Below are positions 21,898 through 33,080 of a stretch of 64,000 bases of DNA, piece by piece; the stretch's first letter is position 1, and each line of letters opens with the position of its first letter. Below the pieces are notes generated by a model that searched no databases, was not told the origin of the DNA, and worked only from the letters and a program-made list of their open reading frames with translations. Origin of the DNA: Thereva unica (lineage: Eukaryota > Arthropoda > Insecta > Diptera > Therevidae); NCBI GenBank assembly GCA_949987705.1, contig OX465281.1, forward strand, positions 104,741,248-104,805,247, read 5' to 3'. The position numbers were made by a program, and so were the translations under genes.

Positions 21898-23703
21898 GAA
21901 GTATGTGTGTGTGTGTGTGCGTACGTATTTGGTCATTTTTTCCTGCACGATATTGCGCGAACCAAAAAAGATATCGACTTCGTTGACGTGTCGTTCGAAG
22001 GGTATTAACCAAAGTATGATCTGAAAAGATTTTGCATAATATTCGGTCGAACCGACGACATAAACGACGTTTATGATTTTTGTACCTTCACGATACCGCG
22101 CAAACTAAAAACTATATCGACTTCATTGAGGTGCCGAAAAAAGAATATAAATGAAGAAATGCTCTGAAAAAAATTTCATAATATTCGGTCGGGCCTTCTT
22201 TGTTTAAATAGAAAAACTTCGGCTACTAATTGTCAGAAAGACCTTAAATTGACAAGTTTTGCTAATATCTAATAAACTCGATGGAAAGAGACCCGTTCTA
22301 AACTAAGTGATCTTTTTTTGGGTTCTGCACAGCGATAGCCTTCGAACCACTGCTGTCGTTTTAGTTTTAGATTGAGTATCAAAAACCAATAATTAAAGGA
22401 GTATTTTCAGCCCATGCGGAGTATATCCAAATTTTCAAGGAAAACAAATTTTTCATCACTTTCTAAGCAAACATCTTTTTTGTAAAGCAATAACCAAATG
22501 ATTCAAAACTCCAAATCCCCTTCTTTAAAAGGGTTAAATAAAAGTTATTTTTTTATAAAAGATCTATCTACATGTAGATGCCTAGTAAGAACTTAAGAAG
22601 TAGCTTTATTAATGGCTGTTTACATTGTTTTTAAATATAATGTAAAACGTAGTATACTTAACAACTTTTGGCTTTTAAACTTAAATTTGAAATAATAAAT
22701 GAATTAAATATTTTTGCTTATAGTTAACCCGAGGTCCCCACGGGCATTTTTTCTGGCAATAAGAATCGGCCTTATGCTACTCCCGAAGCAAAAGTAAGAG
22801 GAGTAAAATAAATTGGAATGGAGTAAAATACTCATATAGTAGTAAAAACGACAGAACTGTTTCGAACAAAACATCACTTGTCAAAATCCGACAACCTTTC
22901 AAAATCGTGCAAAAATTTCGTTACCCTTTACAAACAACGCGAATTTTTCAAAACTTGGATTAGCAGTTTTTGCCGGGGAATTGTTTTCTACGCAAGTTAC
23001 ATATATCGAATTAAAATCAGACACAACAAAATCCGAGACACCGGACACATTACAAGTTGTAACAAAACCAAAGCCAATGGCATGGTAATGAGAAAATTTC
23101 AAAGTTTAACATCCCACATTTTACGCTGCATTGACAGCATTCATAATAAAATAGGAGTCAGATTAATCGCCCAACAAAAATACAGAAATGATTCTCATGA
23201 AATAAAAATGCTTACTTGTCAAAGTAATTGTAGCTAAATAAAATGTAATAATTAGTCTGTCGTTGGTCGCGGTGATTTTAAAACGTTCTTTCAAAAGTTG
23301 TAATTTTGATTTAAAAGTTAATTTTGTCAATAAATGGATTAATTATAATCTTTAAATTCAAAGAAGTTTTATTGTTTTATTTATTCTTTTTGTTCAACTC
23401 TATTTCGTTTCTCCTTTTTCTTTTTTTCGAAACATATTTAAGTCGCGGGATACAGTTTCAGAAAATTGCGGTGCATGTGCAGCGAACGAAATACGGAGGA
23501 GGGAATGTTTGTTTGCTAAATTTCAGGAAAAACAAATTCTCTAGAAAAATCTTGTTGATTTACCACTATTGTAAATATTTCAAGCAATTGCTTTGTCATC
23601 AGTTCTGATACCAGCCAATTTTCCACTAGTGCTAAACGTATAATTATTTTGTATGAAGTCAGTTTATTCCATCTTCGTTCATCATACTGGGAAGTTAATC
23701 GTG
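21898..23703 (+). repeat. X/P repeat copy with a 450-bp foreign insert
   Basis: It starts with a (TG)n microsatellite (about 21903-21920), then two ~140-bp P units (marked by 'tgcacgatattgcgcgaac'). The X part follows with 'ctaataaactcgatgga' and 'cgaacaaaacatcacttgtc', and it ends 'catactgggaagttaa' at 23703. The X part is interrupted at about 22995-23445 by unrelated sequence, seen by comparison with uninterrupted copies at 57206 and 49110. The 119-codon frame at 22878 crosses this junction and is not a real gene. Confidence 0.75.
22995..23445. mobile_element. Unclassified ~450-bp insertion in X
   Basis: Bounded by comparison with intact X copies: X sequence breaks after 'ttttctacgc' and resumes at 'gatacagtttcag'. 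The insert has AATAAA motifs and a T-rich right half. It has no terminal inverted repeats that I can see and no convincing frame. Confidence 0.5.
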
Positions 23704-24466
23704 TGGACCGAAGGGATCAAACCCACATGCCAACTACTTAACATTAATGCTACCAAACAATCTTCTTAATGATTTTTCTGTTCTCTCCACACCACATCAA
23801 GTGCTGAAAAACGACAGTTTGCCATACTTTGAACCTACATATCTTCTAAACGGAGTCACTCAGGTTTCTGTTATTTCTTTCACATAAAAGAATACACATT
23901 TACCTAAAAGATGAGCCCAATTACGTTGCTCTACTATAATCGGTCTAGAAGTTATTAAAGTTTAAGTGAATGGCAATTTGGCCATACAAGTTGCAAGTGA
24001 GGGGATATGAGTGCTTTATGTAAATCTTTAAAACGGCGATATCTCATGAATGACAATTCGTACGGGAAAATGTATAAGATCCTTTTTTGTAGGTAATCGC
24101 ATAATCTACAAACTTTGTAAACACTATTTTATGATAAAAGTTACCGTTTTGTTGAAAATCGCAAAAAACCCGTTTTTGTGACCTTTGACCCCGAGTAAAT
24201 CTAGGTTCCAGGTGCCGGATCGATGGGGACTTTTTAGATTTCATTTATAACGGTGCTTTGAACAATCCTACCAATTTTCAGCTAGGTGCGAATTAATGTA
24301 CCCTCGGATGTCTAAATTGACTGGACAAGAGCAAGCCTGTACTCGAAGTTTATAGGCAGACGGACAAATTTTTTTGTCAAATCATTTTCTTCTAAATTAA
24401 GGAAAAGGCCATACATATGGAAGAAAGAATTGCTGGAAGAACACCTCGGGATCTTGGCCTCGATTC
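23704..24466. other. Gene-free interval
   Basis: X/P flank (to about 23760), then unique-looking sequence around 23860-24370 with 'aaacggcgatatctcatgaa' and a line reading like a mobile-element tail ('ggcagacggacaaa' at about 24355). No open frame of interest and no recognisable RNA gene. Confidence 0.4.
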
Positions 24467-24757
24467 CCAGATCCGACGGGAGGGAAGTGAGTGAGGATTT
24501 GACACTTTGCGATTATCAATCCGCAGTCCTGGATTGGTTTAAATCGAAAATTCGGAGTGAAGACTCACGCGATAATGAAATATATGATGTCGGATTATCT
24601 CAGGCGCATTTGTCGTTCAAATCCGCAGAAAATTTGTTGCGGATCACACTTTTACAGCGCGGAGATGTCAAAAAGAAATTCGGGGTTGCGGATCTGAGAA
24701 TCGCAAAGTGTCAAATCCGCAACTCACTTCCCTCCCGTCGGATCTGGGAATCGAGGC
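24467..24757. mobile_element. MITE with ~80-bp inverted repeats
   Basis: The left end 'ggcctcgattcccagatccg' (24467) is the exact complement of the right end (to 24757). Complementarity continues inward with few mismatches ('tttgacactttgcgatt' against 'aatcgcaaagtgtcaaa'). A 3-bp CTT lies on both sides and may be the target duplication. The frame across the element is a by-product. Confidence 0.8.
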
Positions 24758-25647
24758 CCTTATTTTATTCGGAAGAACGCACCACTTCTTCTTCGCCTCT
24801 TTTTTATTTTTTGATATACCTGGAATAATTTATATAGCTCGCAAAATAATTCAAAGTATCTTCTTTCCATTTTGAACGTCACTTACAAAAAGAGTTGGCA
24901 AAAGCATTGGAACCAGCACTCTCAACTGGACGGTGTGGAAAAGGCGGACCGGAACAGTGCGGATGCATTAGGATCCCGGCTTTAGGGTGAAAAAATTACT
25001 CTAAGTAAAATACTTAGAGTAAAAAAAAACTTGAAAAGCAAGGTAATGTTGACTAGCAACAAACCACGAAAACAAACAACTGCAAGCGAAAAAGAATAAA
25101 ACGGAAAAATAAAGAGCAGTTTTGCCAATCCAGTTAAATTTGGAATGACATTAATTTTTGGTATTTCGGATATTCGAAAGAGAACGAATTTTTCATATAT
25201 CGTATATTCAATAAATGTAAAAAAATGGTGGGTGATACGACTTTTTCACTGTTGTTTCCGGACTCAGCACACCCAAAAACATAAAAATCAGGCAGAACCA
25301 TTAAAAAAGGTTTTTTCATCATTGGCCTGTGTTATTATTAATATCTTTAAAATAATATAATAATATCTTTTAAATAATCAAGAATTGCACCTAAGCCAAG
25401 ACAAAACTTGCAACATTCATTTTGGGTTGTCTTTGCAGTCATTACGACGCTGTTGGATTGGGACACATCATCTCGCGAAGGCAATTCTTGTAAGATAAAA
25501 GATGCAAGTTAGTTGCAACTGTGAGTTTGGCAATGTTAGACTATTGATTATGTCATATAGAAAGAACACGGATTTTTAATTCAGGAATCGGACAATGGGT
25601 CATTCATGAAAAAAAAAACCGCGCAGTGCTATTATACCTGTATAATA
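24758..25647. other. Gene-free interval
   Basis: AT-rich sequence with A-runs (about 25020). No recognisable gene, RNA or repeat structure apart from short duplications such as 'ttactctaagtaaaatactt' near 24995. Short frames on both strands at 25134-25360 overlap each other and show no family. Confidence 0.4.
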
Positions 25648-26190
25648 TATCCCACCAAAAAAACATTAAAAATGTGAATTAGAAGTTCGTTGGCGCGGAA
25701 ATTATTTATTGGGACAGTTTTAAACACACTTATAACAAAAAGAAGTGATATGGATTAGTCAAGATGAATCGTTAATAGCATGAAATAATTAAACACGTGC
25801 ATTTACGAACGAATTCAAAGGAATTATACAACAATTTTAGAGCATGAATCTCAGCTGTCCTTCGAAATGTAACAAATTTTATTAGAAACACTATAGACTG
25901 AGCCACACTGAATTCAGCAAAGATTCATGCTAGGTATACAACGAACGCGCCCGCCAACTTTTTTGCGGTTGATAATACTTTATTGAGTTTTAAATAAAAA
26001 TTGGCAGTTGTATAATTCCTTTGAATTCGTTCGTAAATGCACGTGTTTAATTATTTCATGCTATTAACGATTCATCTTGACTAATCCATATCACTTCTTT
26101 TTGTTATAAGTGTGTTTAAAACTGTCCCAATAAATAATTCCCGCGCCCCCGAACTTCTAATTCACATTTTTAATGTTTTTTTAGTGGGAT
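25648..26190. mobile_element. Foldback element with ~185-bp arms
   Basis: The arms at about 25648-25833 and 26003-26190 are near-perfect reverse complements (for example 'aaggaattatacaac' against 'gttgtataattcctt'). The outer ends are 'atatcccac' and 'gtgggatat'. The ~170-bp centre is unrelated. Differences between the arms are few, such as one extra C-rich base group near 26150, so it is fairly young. Confidence 0.88.
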
Positions 26191-26332
26191 ATCACTCTTT
26201 TTTGTTTTAATACTTTCTAAAATAAAAAATAAATAATCTTCTGTATAAAGAAATATTATGTACCTATTTAATTGTTCATTATATTTTTTTATTTATTTTA
26301 TAAGTAGGTAATAACAAAATAACAAAATGCAG

Positions 26333-27420
26333 GAATTCAAATTAATATTATTGCCTTTGTAAAAAAAACATAAGCTCCTTTCGAGTTTCTCGGCCAAGAT
26401 TTTTTCTGCACTATGGAATCATTGATCCATAACCAGCTCGATTTTTGTTTCAATATGCTGATGTAATGACCTTGTTCGAGTGTTCCTGTGTGGAATATAG
26501 CACTAATCACTTTATAATTTGAACCTCTTATATGCAATTTTGCAGAAGTGACAGCTTTGATATCGCATTGCTCAATTTTAATAAACTTTTTATTTTTAGT
26601 TCGAATAATTTCAGTTGTATTATGAGAACAGGTGCTACCGAAATCATTTCCGATTTACGAATCTTGTACCAACAATTTTTACATTGACCACTCAGGGTTT
26701 CTCGTTTTCCAAATTCATGATCAATAAGTTGCTGAAGAGTTACAGTATCTCGTTAAGCAATCGTTACTGATAACGAAATCATTATATTTGTTTCCACAGT
26801 TGCACTTGTAAATATACAGTTTGGATTGAGACTTGTTGTTGTATATCTTACATTATGTTCAACGATATTTCTAATATTTCCTGTCTTATTAAATAAATCA
26901 CTTGACAAACGTCTTGGTGAAAATGTGTTCCATATATTTGTGTATTTAAAAAATTCTTAAGTGGCCGGACGTCTACATTTTTTTGAACTGATAAATAGTT
27001 TAGCAATGTCTTGTATAACATGTGATTTTCTGGTAATTTTAACAACTCCTTTTTTATAGTAGAACAATTAAAAATGCACTGCAGGGCTGCGTTAGCATAA
27101 CACGAAGCACCATGCAAATTTGGTAGCCCCCGAACATTTCCAAAATTTACAGCGTCATTAGTAAAAGCACCTTGTATATTCGAAACCTCCGAGATTGCAT
27201 TCCACCTTTTATCAATAACTGGCAGAGACGAATTTTTTTTTAAATTTAATGTTTGGTAAATCTGGACGATATTTTTCTCTTAGCCAATTGTATTCAACTA
27301 TTGTTTCAAGATTTACTTTAACACTAGATGGATCAAAATTGATTAAATGCAAACCAACCAAGAATGTGAGTCTGGACAATGCTACATAAACCTGTCCGGG
27401 AGCAAACTAAAAGTACTAAT
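26333..27420 (-). pseudogene. PIF1-type helicase C-terminus fused to a ubiquitin-specific protease (USP) domain, broken
   Basis: Minus strand from 27420: APGQVYVALSRLT, helicase motif VI, then GLHLINFDPSSVKVN and EYNWLREKYRPDLP, the typical end of mobile PIF1 helicases. After a frameshift in an A-run near 27242 a USP domain follows. It has the Cys box NLHGASCYANAALQCIFNC (about 27125-27065), the middle region to 26848, then many stops, and finally the His box YKVISAIFHTGTLEQGHY plus WLWINDS (about 26515-26400). All catalytic positions (Cys, His, Asn/Asp) are visible. A USP would remove ubiquitin from proteins. Helentrons commonly carry OTU or endonuclease modules after the helicase; a USP there is less familiar to me. 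The upstream helicase part is replaced by the tandem array at 27440. Confidence 0.78.
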
Positions 27421-27439
27421 GATAATAAACAACATAAAC

Positions 27440-30400
27440 CTGCATTACTGACTCAAATGTTTCAGTTATGTCGCTTATTGTGTTGTCCTTATTCTTCCCT
27501 TTCATTTAATACCCATGTCGAGGGGTATGTTAAGAAAATGGTAATCGAGCCTCTTCAGATGACCGCCGTGGCTCTTACGGTATATTGAGTACACTATACC
27601 GCTTATTGTGTTCTACTTATGATTACCTTTAATTAGATACCCATGTCGATGGGCTATGTAAAAAAAATGGTTATCCGCTCTCTTGAGATAACCGCCGTGG
27701 ATCTAAATATATTTTGAGTATACTAAATCGCTTATTGTTTTCTACTTATAATTCCCTTTCTTTTGATACCCATGTCGAGGGGGTTGTGAAGAAAATGGTA
27801 ATGCGTCCTCTTGAGGTGGCCTCGGTGGATCTAACTAGATATTGAGTATACTATATTGCTTACTGTCTTCTACTTAAGATACGCTTTCAATTGATACCTA
27901 TGTCGAGGTGGTGGTGAAGAAATGGTAGTCCGCCCTCTTGAGACGGCCGCCATGGATATAAAGACATAGCTTATTGTATTCTACTTATCATACCCTTTCA
28001 TTTGATACCCATGTCGAGGGGGTTGTGAAGAAAACGGTAATACGTCCTCTTGAGGTGGCCTCGGTGGATCTAACTATTTATTGAATATACTATATTGCTT
28101 ATTGTATTCTACTTATCATACCCTTTCATTTGATATCCATGTCGAGGGGGTTGTAAAGAAAATGGTAATCCGCCCTCTTGAGATGACCGCCATGGATCTA
28201 ACCAGATATTGAGTATATTATATCCCTTATGGTATTCTACTTATGATACGCTTTCAATTGATACCTATGTCGAGGTGGTGGTGAAGAAATGGTAGTCCGC
28301 CCTCTTGAGACGGCCGCCATGGATATGAAGACATAGCTTATTGTATTCTACTTATCATACCCTTTCATTTGATACCCATGTCGAGGGGGTTGTGAAGAAA
28401 ATGGTAATGCGTCCTCTTGAGGTGGCTTCGGTGGATCTAACCAGATATTGACTATACTATATTGCTTATTGTCTTCTACTTAAGATACCCTTTCAATTGA
28501 TACCTATTTCGAGGTGGTGGTGAAGAAATGGTAGTCCGCCCTCTTGAGACGGCCGCCATGGATATAAAGACATAGCTTATTGTATTCTACTTATCATACC
28601 CTTTCATTTGATACCCATGTCGTGGGGGTTGTGACAAAAATGGTAATGCGTCCTCTTGAGGTGGCCTCGGTGGATCTAACTATTTATTGAGTATACTATA
28701 TTGCTTATTGTATTCTACTTATCATACCTTTTCATTTGATACTCATATCGAGGGGGTTGTGAAGAAAATGGTAATCCGCCCTCTTGAGATCACAGCCATA
28801 TATCTAACCAGATATTGAGTATATTATATCGCTTATGATTTTCTACTTATGATACCCTTTCAATTGATACCTATGTCGAGGTGGTGGTGAAGAAATGGTA
28901 GTCCGCCCTCTTGAGACGGCCACCATGGATATAAAGACATAGCTTATTGTATTCTACTTATCATACCCTTTCATTTGATACCCATGTCATGGGGGTTGTG
29001 AAGAAAATGGTAATACGTCCTCTTGAGGTGGCCTCGGTGGATCTAACTATTTATTGAATATACTATATTGCTTATTGTATTCTACTTATCATACCCTTTC
29101 ATTTGGTATACATGTCGAGGGGGTTGTGAAGAAAATGGCAATCCACCCTCTTGAGATGACCGCCATGGATCTAACCAGATATTGAGTATATTATATCGCT
29201 TATGGTATTCTACTTATGATACCCTTTCAATTGATACTTATGTCGAGGTGGTGGTGAAGAAATGGTAGTCCGCCCTCTCTAGACGGCCGCCAAGGATATT
29301 AAGACATAGCTTATTGTATTCTACTTATCATACCCTTTCATTTGATACCCATGTCGAGGGGGTTGTGAAGAAAATGGTAATGCGTCCTCTTGAGGTGGCC
29401 TCGATGGATCTAACCAGATATTGACTATACTAAATTGCTTATTGTCATCTACTTAAGATACCCTTTCAATTGATACCTATGTCGAGGTGGTGGTGAAGAA
29501 ATGGTAGTCCACCCTCTTGAGACGGCCGCCATGGATATAAAGACATAGCTTATTGTATTCTACTTATCATACCCGTTCATTTGATACCCATGTCGTGGGG
29601 GTTCTGAAGAAAATGGTAATACGTCCTCTTGAGGTGGCCTCGGTGGATCTAACTATTTATTGAGTATACTATATTGCTTATTGTATTCTACTTATCATAC
29701 CTTTTCATTTGATACTCATATCGAGGGGGTTGTGAAGAAAATGGTAATCCGCCCTCTTGAGATGACAGCCATGGATCTAACCAGATATTGAGTATATTAT
29801 ATCGCTTATGGTATTCTACTTATGATACCCTTTCAATACCTATGTCGAGGTGGTGGTGCAGAAATGGTAGTCCGCCCTCTTGAGACGGCCGTCATGGATA
29901 TAAAGACATAGCTTATTGTATTCTACTTATCATACCCTTTCATTTGATACCCATGTCATGGGGGTTGTAAAGAAAATGGTAATACGTCCTCTTGAGGTGG
30001 CCTCGGTGGATGTTAACTATTTATTGAATATACTATATTGCTTATTGTATTCTACTTATCATACCCTTTCATTTGATATCCATGTCGAGGGGGTTGTGAA
30101 GAAAATGGTAATCCGCCCTCTTGAGATGACCGCCATGGATCTAACCAGATATTGAGTATATTATATCGCTTATGGTATTCTACTTATGATACCCTTTCAA
30201 TTGATACTTATGTCGAGGTGGTGGTGAATAAATGGTAGTCCGCCCTCTTGAGACGGCCGCCATGGATATAAAGACATAGCTTATTGTATTCTACTTATCA
30301 TACCCTTTCATTTGATACTCATGTCATGGGGGTTGTGCAGAAAATGGTAATACGTCCTCTTGAGGTGGCCTCGGTGGATCTAACTATTTATTGAATATAC

Positions 30401-31740
30401 TATATTGCTTATTGTATTCTACTTATCATACCCTTTCATTTGATATCCATGTCGAGGGGGTTGTGAAGAAAATGGTAATCCGCGCTCTTGAGATGACCGC
30501 CAAGGATCTAACCAGATATTGAGTATATTATATCGCTTATGGTATTCTACCTATGATACCCTTTCAATTGATACCTATGTCGAGGTGGTGGTGAAGAAAT
30601 GGTAGTCCGCCCTCTCTAGACGGCCGCCATGATATTAAGACATTAGGGTGGTTCAAAAATGGCAAAAAAATTTCAAAAAAACGTGCACCCCCCTATCTTT
30701 AAGTTCATTTAAAATGATGATTTTTGGCGGCAACAGGAGAATTTTTGATTGACATTAACCATTGCCGCCGAGCACATTTCGTTTTAGAGATTTACGATTT
30801 TTAAACGATAATAAAAATTTGATAATTCTGTTCATTTACGTCCATTAAACTACCTAGATCGTGGTTTCTACAAGGTTTTCGAGGTCGCTGATTACGAATT
30901 TGACGTCAAATCGAATGTTTGACAAATGACAGCTGTCAAAAACGCTGTCGACTATGAACAAAATATACCATTTTTTTAAATTTTTTTCAAAATGACGTGA
31001 TATTTCGGGCTATAGAGGGTTTTCGAGGTCGCTGATTACGAATATGACGTAAAATCAAAGTTTTGCAACATGACAGCTGTCAAAAACGCTGTCAACTATA
31101 AACAAAATACGTTTAAAAATCGTAAATCTCTAAAACGAAATGTGCTCGGCGGCAATGGTTAGTGTCAATCAAAAATTCTCCGGTTGCCGCCAAAAATCAT
31201 CATTTTAAATGAACTTAAAGATAGGGGGTGCACGTTTTTTTTTAATTTTTTTGCCATTTTTGAACCACCCTATTAAGACATAGCTTATTGTATTCTACTT
31301 ATCATACCCTTTCATTTGATACCCATGTCGAGGGGGTTGTGAAGAAAATGGTAATGCGTCCTCTTGAGGTGGCCTCGGTGGATCTAACCAGATATTGACT
31401 ATACTATATTGCTTATTGTCTTTTACTTAAGATACCCTTTCAATTGATACCTATGTCGAGGTGGTGGTGAAGAAATGGTAGTCCGCCCTCTTGAGACGGC
31501 CGCCATGGATATAAAGACATAGCTTATTGTATTCTACTTATCATACCCTTTCATTTGATACCCATGTCGTGGGTGTTGTGAAGAAAATGGTAATGCGTCC
31601 TCTTGAGGTGGCCTCGGTGGATCTAACTATTTATTGAGTATACTATATTGCTTATTGTATTCTACTTATCATACCATTTCATTGGATACCGATGTCGAGG
31701 GGGTTGTGAAGAAAATGGTAATCCGCCCTCTTGAGACGCG
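27440..31740 (+). repeat. ~120-bp tandem array, block 3 (largest)
   Basis: About 30 monomers of 111-128 bp built on 'tttgatacccatgtcgaggg', 'gtgaagaaaatggtaat' and 'cttgagacggccgccatgga'. Two monomer types alternate (gagggggttgtgaag and gaggtggtggtgaag), with steps of about 127, 126 and 112 bp, giving higher-order units. A MITE interrupts it at 30644-31272. The array starts within about 20 bp of the helicase-USP relic and ends about 310 bp before a second helicase fragment. Short frames in it are repeat artefacts. Confidence 0.92.
30644..31272. mobile_element. MITE with ~160-bp inverted repeats and 9-bp target duplication
   Basis: The ends TAGGGTGGTTCAAAAATGGC and its complement (to 31272) continue as complementary arms to about 30805 and from about 31105. 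The flanks are TTAAGACAT on both sides (30635-30643 and 31273-31281), a perfect 9-bp duplication inside an array unit. The centre holds two copies of a ~95-bp direct repeat ('gaggtcgctgattacgaat', 'atgacagctgtcaaaaacgc'). The 9-bp duplication points to a Mutator-like element; no transposase is present. Confidence 0.88.
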
Positions 31741-32049
31741 TACCATGCGTACACTTTTTGTTAATCATCGAAATGATAGGGAATACTATTTGACATCAAC
31801 AGTGCTGGATTTAACTAACTTGTAAAGAATATGCCATATTTTTGACGTGACAACGTCTATTAAAACGATGAAAGCCGGCTGCATGCACGAAAAATGATGA
31901 CTCATTGTCCCGTTATGTCCCGTTAGTCCCGTTAGTCCCGTTAGTCCCGTAAGTCCCGTAGTAATTTTAATAAAAATTTGATTGTAGTAATCTTAAAAAT
32001 TTGATTAAAATTGTCAAAAATTGTCAACAATAATATTTGTTGTGGATTC
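31741..32049. other. Spacer with a short TCCCGTTAG repeat
   Basis: Between the array and the helicase fragment. Five to six units of 'gtcccgtta' lie at about 31910-31965. The phrase 'ttgttaatcatc..catcaacagt' (31758-31802) comes back at about 32807-32842 on the other side of the helicase fragment. No gene. Confidence 0.6.
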
Positions 32050-32634
32050 TCGATTGTGAAAAAGCGCAGCAATGTGATGTCAAAGCAGCAGTATTGCGAG
32101 TTTCTTCGAACCACCAATCCGGAACAACGGGAGATCATCCTTGAAGTCATTCACCGATTACATGGTTGTGGAGATGGCATTTTGGTAGCGCTACAAATTT
32201 TCTTCACCGGTCCGGCGGGCTGTGGAAAAACTTACACATTAAAGTGCCTTATGGAAACGTACAACCGATACACTCAGGGGCACAACTCGATGAACAACAC
32301 CTAAATTGCCTGTGCAAGCACAGGTAAAGCCGCTGTACCTCTTGGTGGCACTACAGTGCATTCAGCGTTTCGTCTCACAACTTCTCGCGTGACAAAACTC
32401 TTATCCACAGAAAATTTGCAAGCCTACAGAAACATGTTCGTTGGCGTCAAAGCTGTTTTCGTCGACGAGATCAGCATGTTAAGTTCAGCCTTTCTTCAAA
32501 AAATCAACTACCGACTGCAGCAGATTACCGGCTTTTATGACAAATCATTCGGAGGCATCCACGTGATATTATGCGGAGATTTCAGCCAGCTACCACGGTC
32601 TCATGACGTTGTCACGTTAAACTATCGTCCGTAA
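32050..32634 (+). pseudogene. PIF1-type helicase, N-terminal half (Helentron-like)
   Basis: One frame reads SKQQYCEFLRTTNPEQREI, then Walker A FTGPAGCGKTYTLK (about 32205-32245), STGKAAVPLGGTTVHSAF (motif Ia), Walker B FVDEISML (about 32458) and GDFSQLP (about 32577). A TAA stop at 32302-32304 breaks the frame between Walker A and motif Ia, and it stops again at 32632. The C-terminal half is missing. This order is that of helicases in Helitron/Helentron elements and cellular PIF1. The damage and context argue for a transposon copy. Confidence 0.82.
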
Positions 32635-33080
32635 ACCCTCTTTACAGACAACAAATTTTTTTTTAGAAATAAATTACGATTACGAACTCGGCATTCGGTA
32701 TTTCAAAATTTTACTGTACATTTGTACTGTGAACTACACGTTGTTTATAGTACCTAACGCAATCTGATACCATAGTTGCGACTAACCACTTTAAATGAAT
32801 ACATTTTGTTAATCATCTAATGCTATCTGGCATCAACAGTTCGAGTAAACACTTTTCGACTAACTAGTAGCACCAACTCCTTTATTGAGCAATTGAAATA
32901 ACTTAGAGCGCCATTTGACAGAATAATTTTGAGTACCCACTTTTTTAGACTGAAGGAGAAGAAAAAAGTTCGATTCGAAATGTAAAAAATGTAAAAATAA
33001 AGAAAACGCAGAATGATAGGAAAAAAAACTCATGGAATAATAAATTATTTATATTTTGTTTATCGGTTACAAATGAAAAA
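32635..33080. other. Gene-free interval before Helitron A
   Basis: AT-rich. It contains the phrase 'ttgttaatcatcta..catcaacagt' (about 32807) that also lies upstream of the helicase fragment, and little else. No coding signal. Confidence 0.45.

Noticed and set aside
22878..23237. A 119-codon frame as a gene
   Set aside because: It crosses the junction between the X repeat and a foreign insert, so it is chimeric by accident.
24430..24828. A 132-codon frame across the MITE at 24467-24757
   Set aside because: It lies across both inverted ends of a non-coding MITE; no protein family is recognised.
29916..30155. Frames with PFHLIPMSRG-like peptides in the array blocks
   Set aside because: Translations of the repeat unit, different in each block and without conserved start.
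27440..31740. Regular repeats that could suggest a CRISPR array
   Set aside because: Units are 110-128 bp without unique spacers, the context is eukaryotic, and there are no cas genes. It is a satellite-like tandem array.
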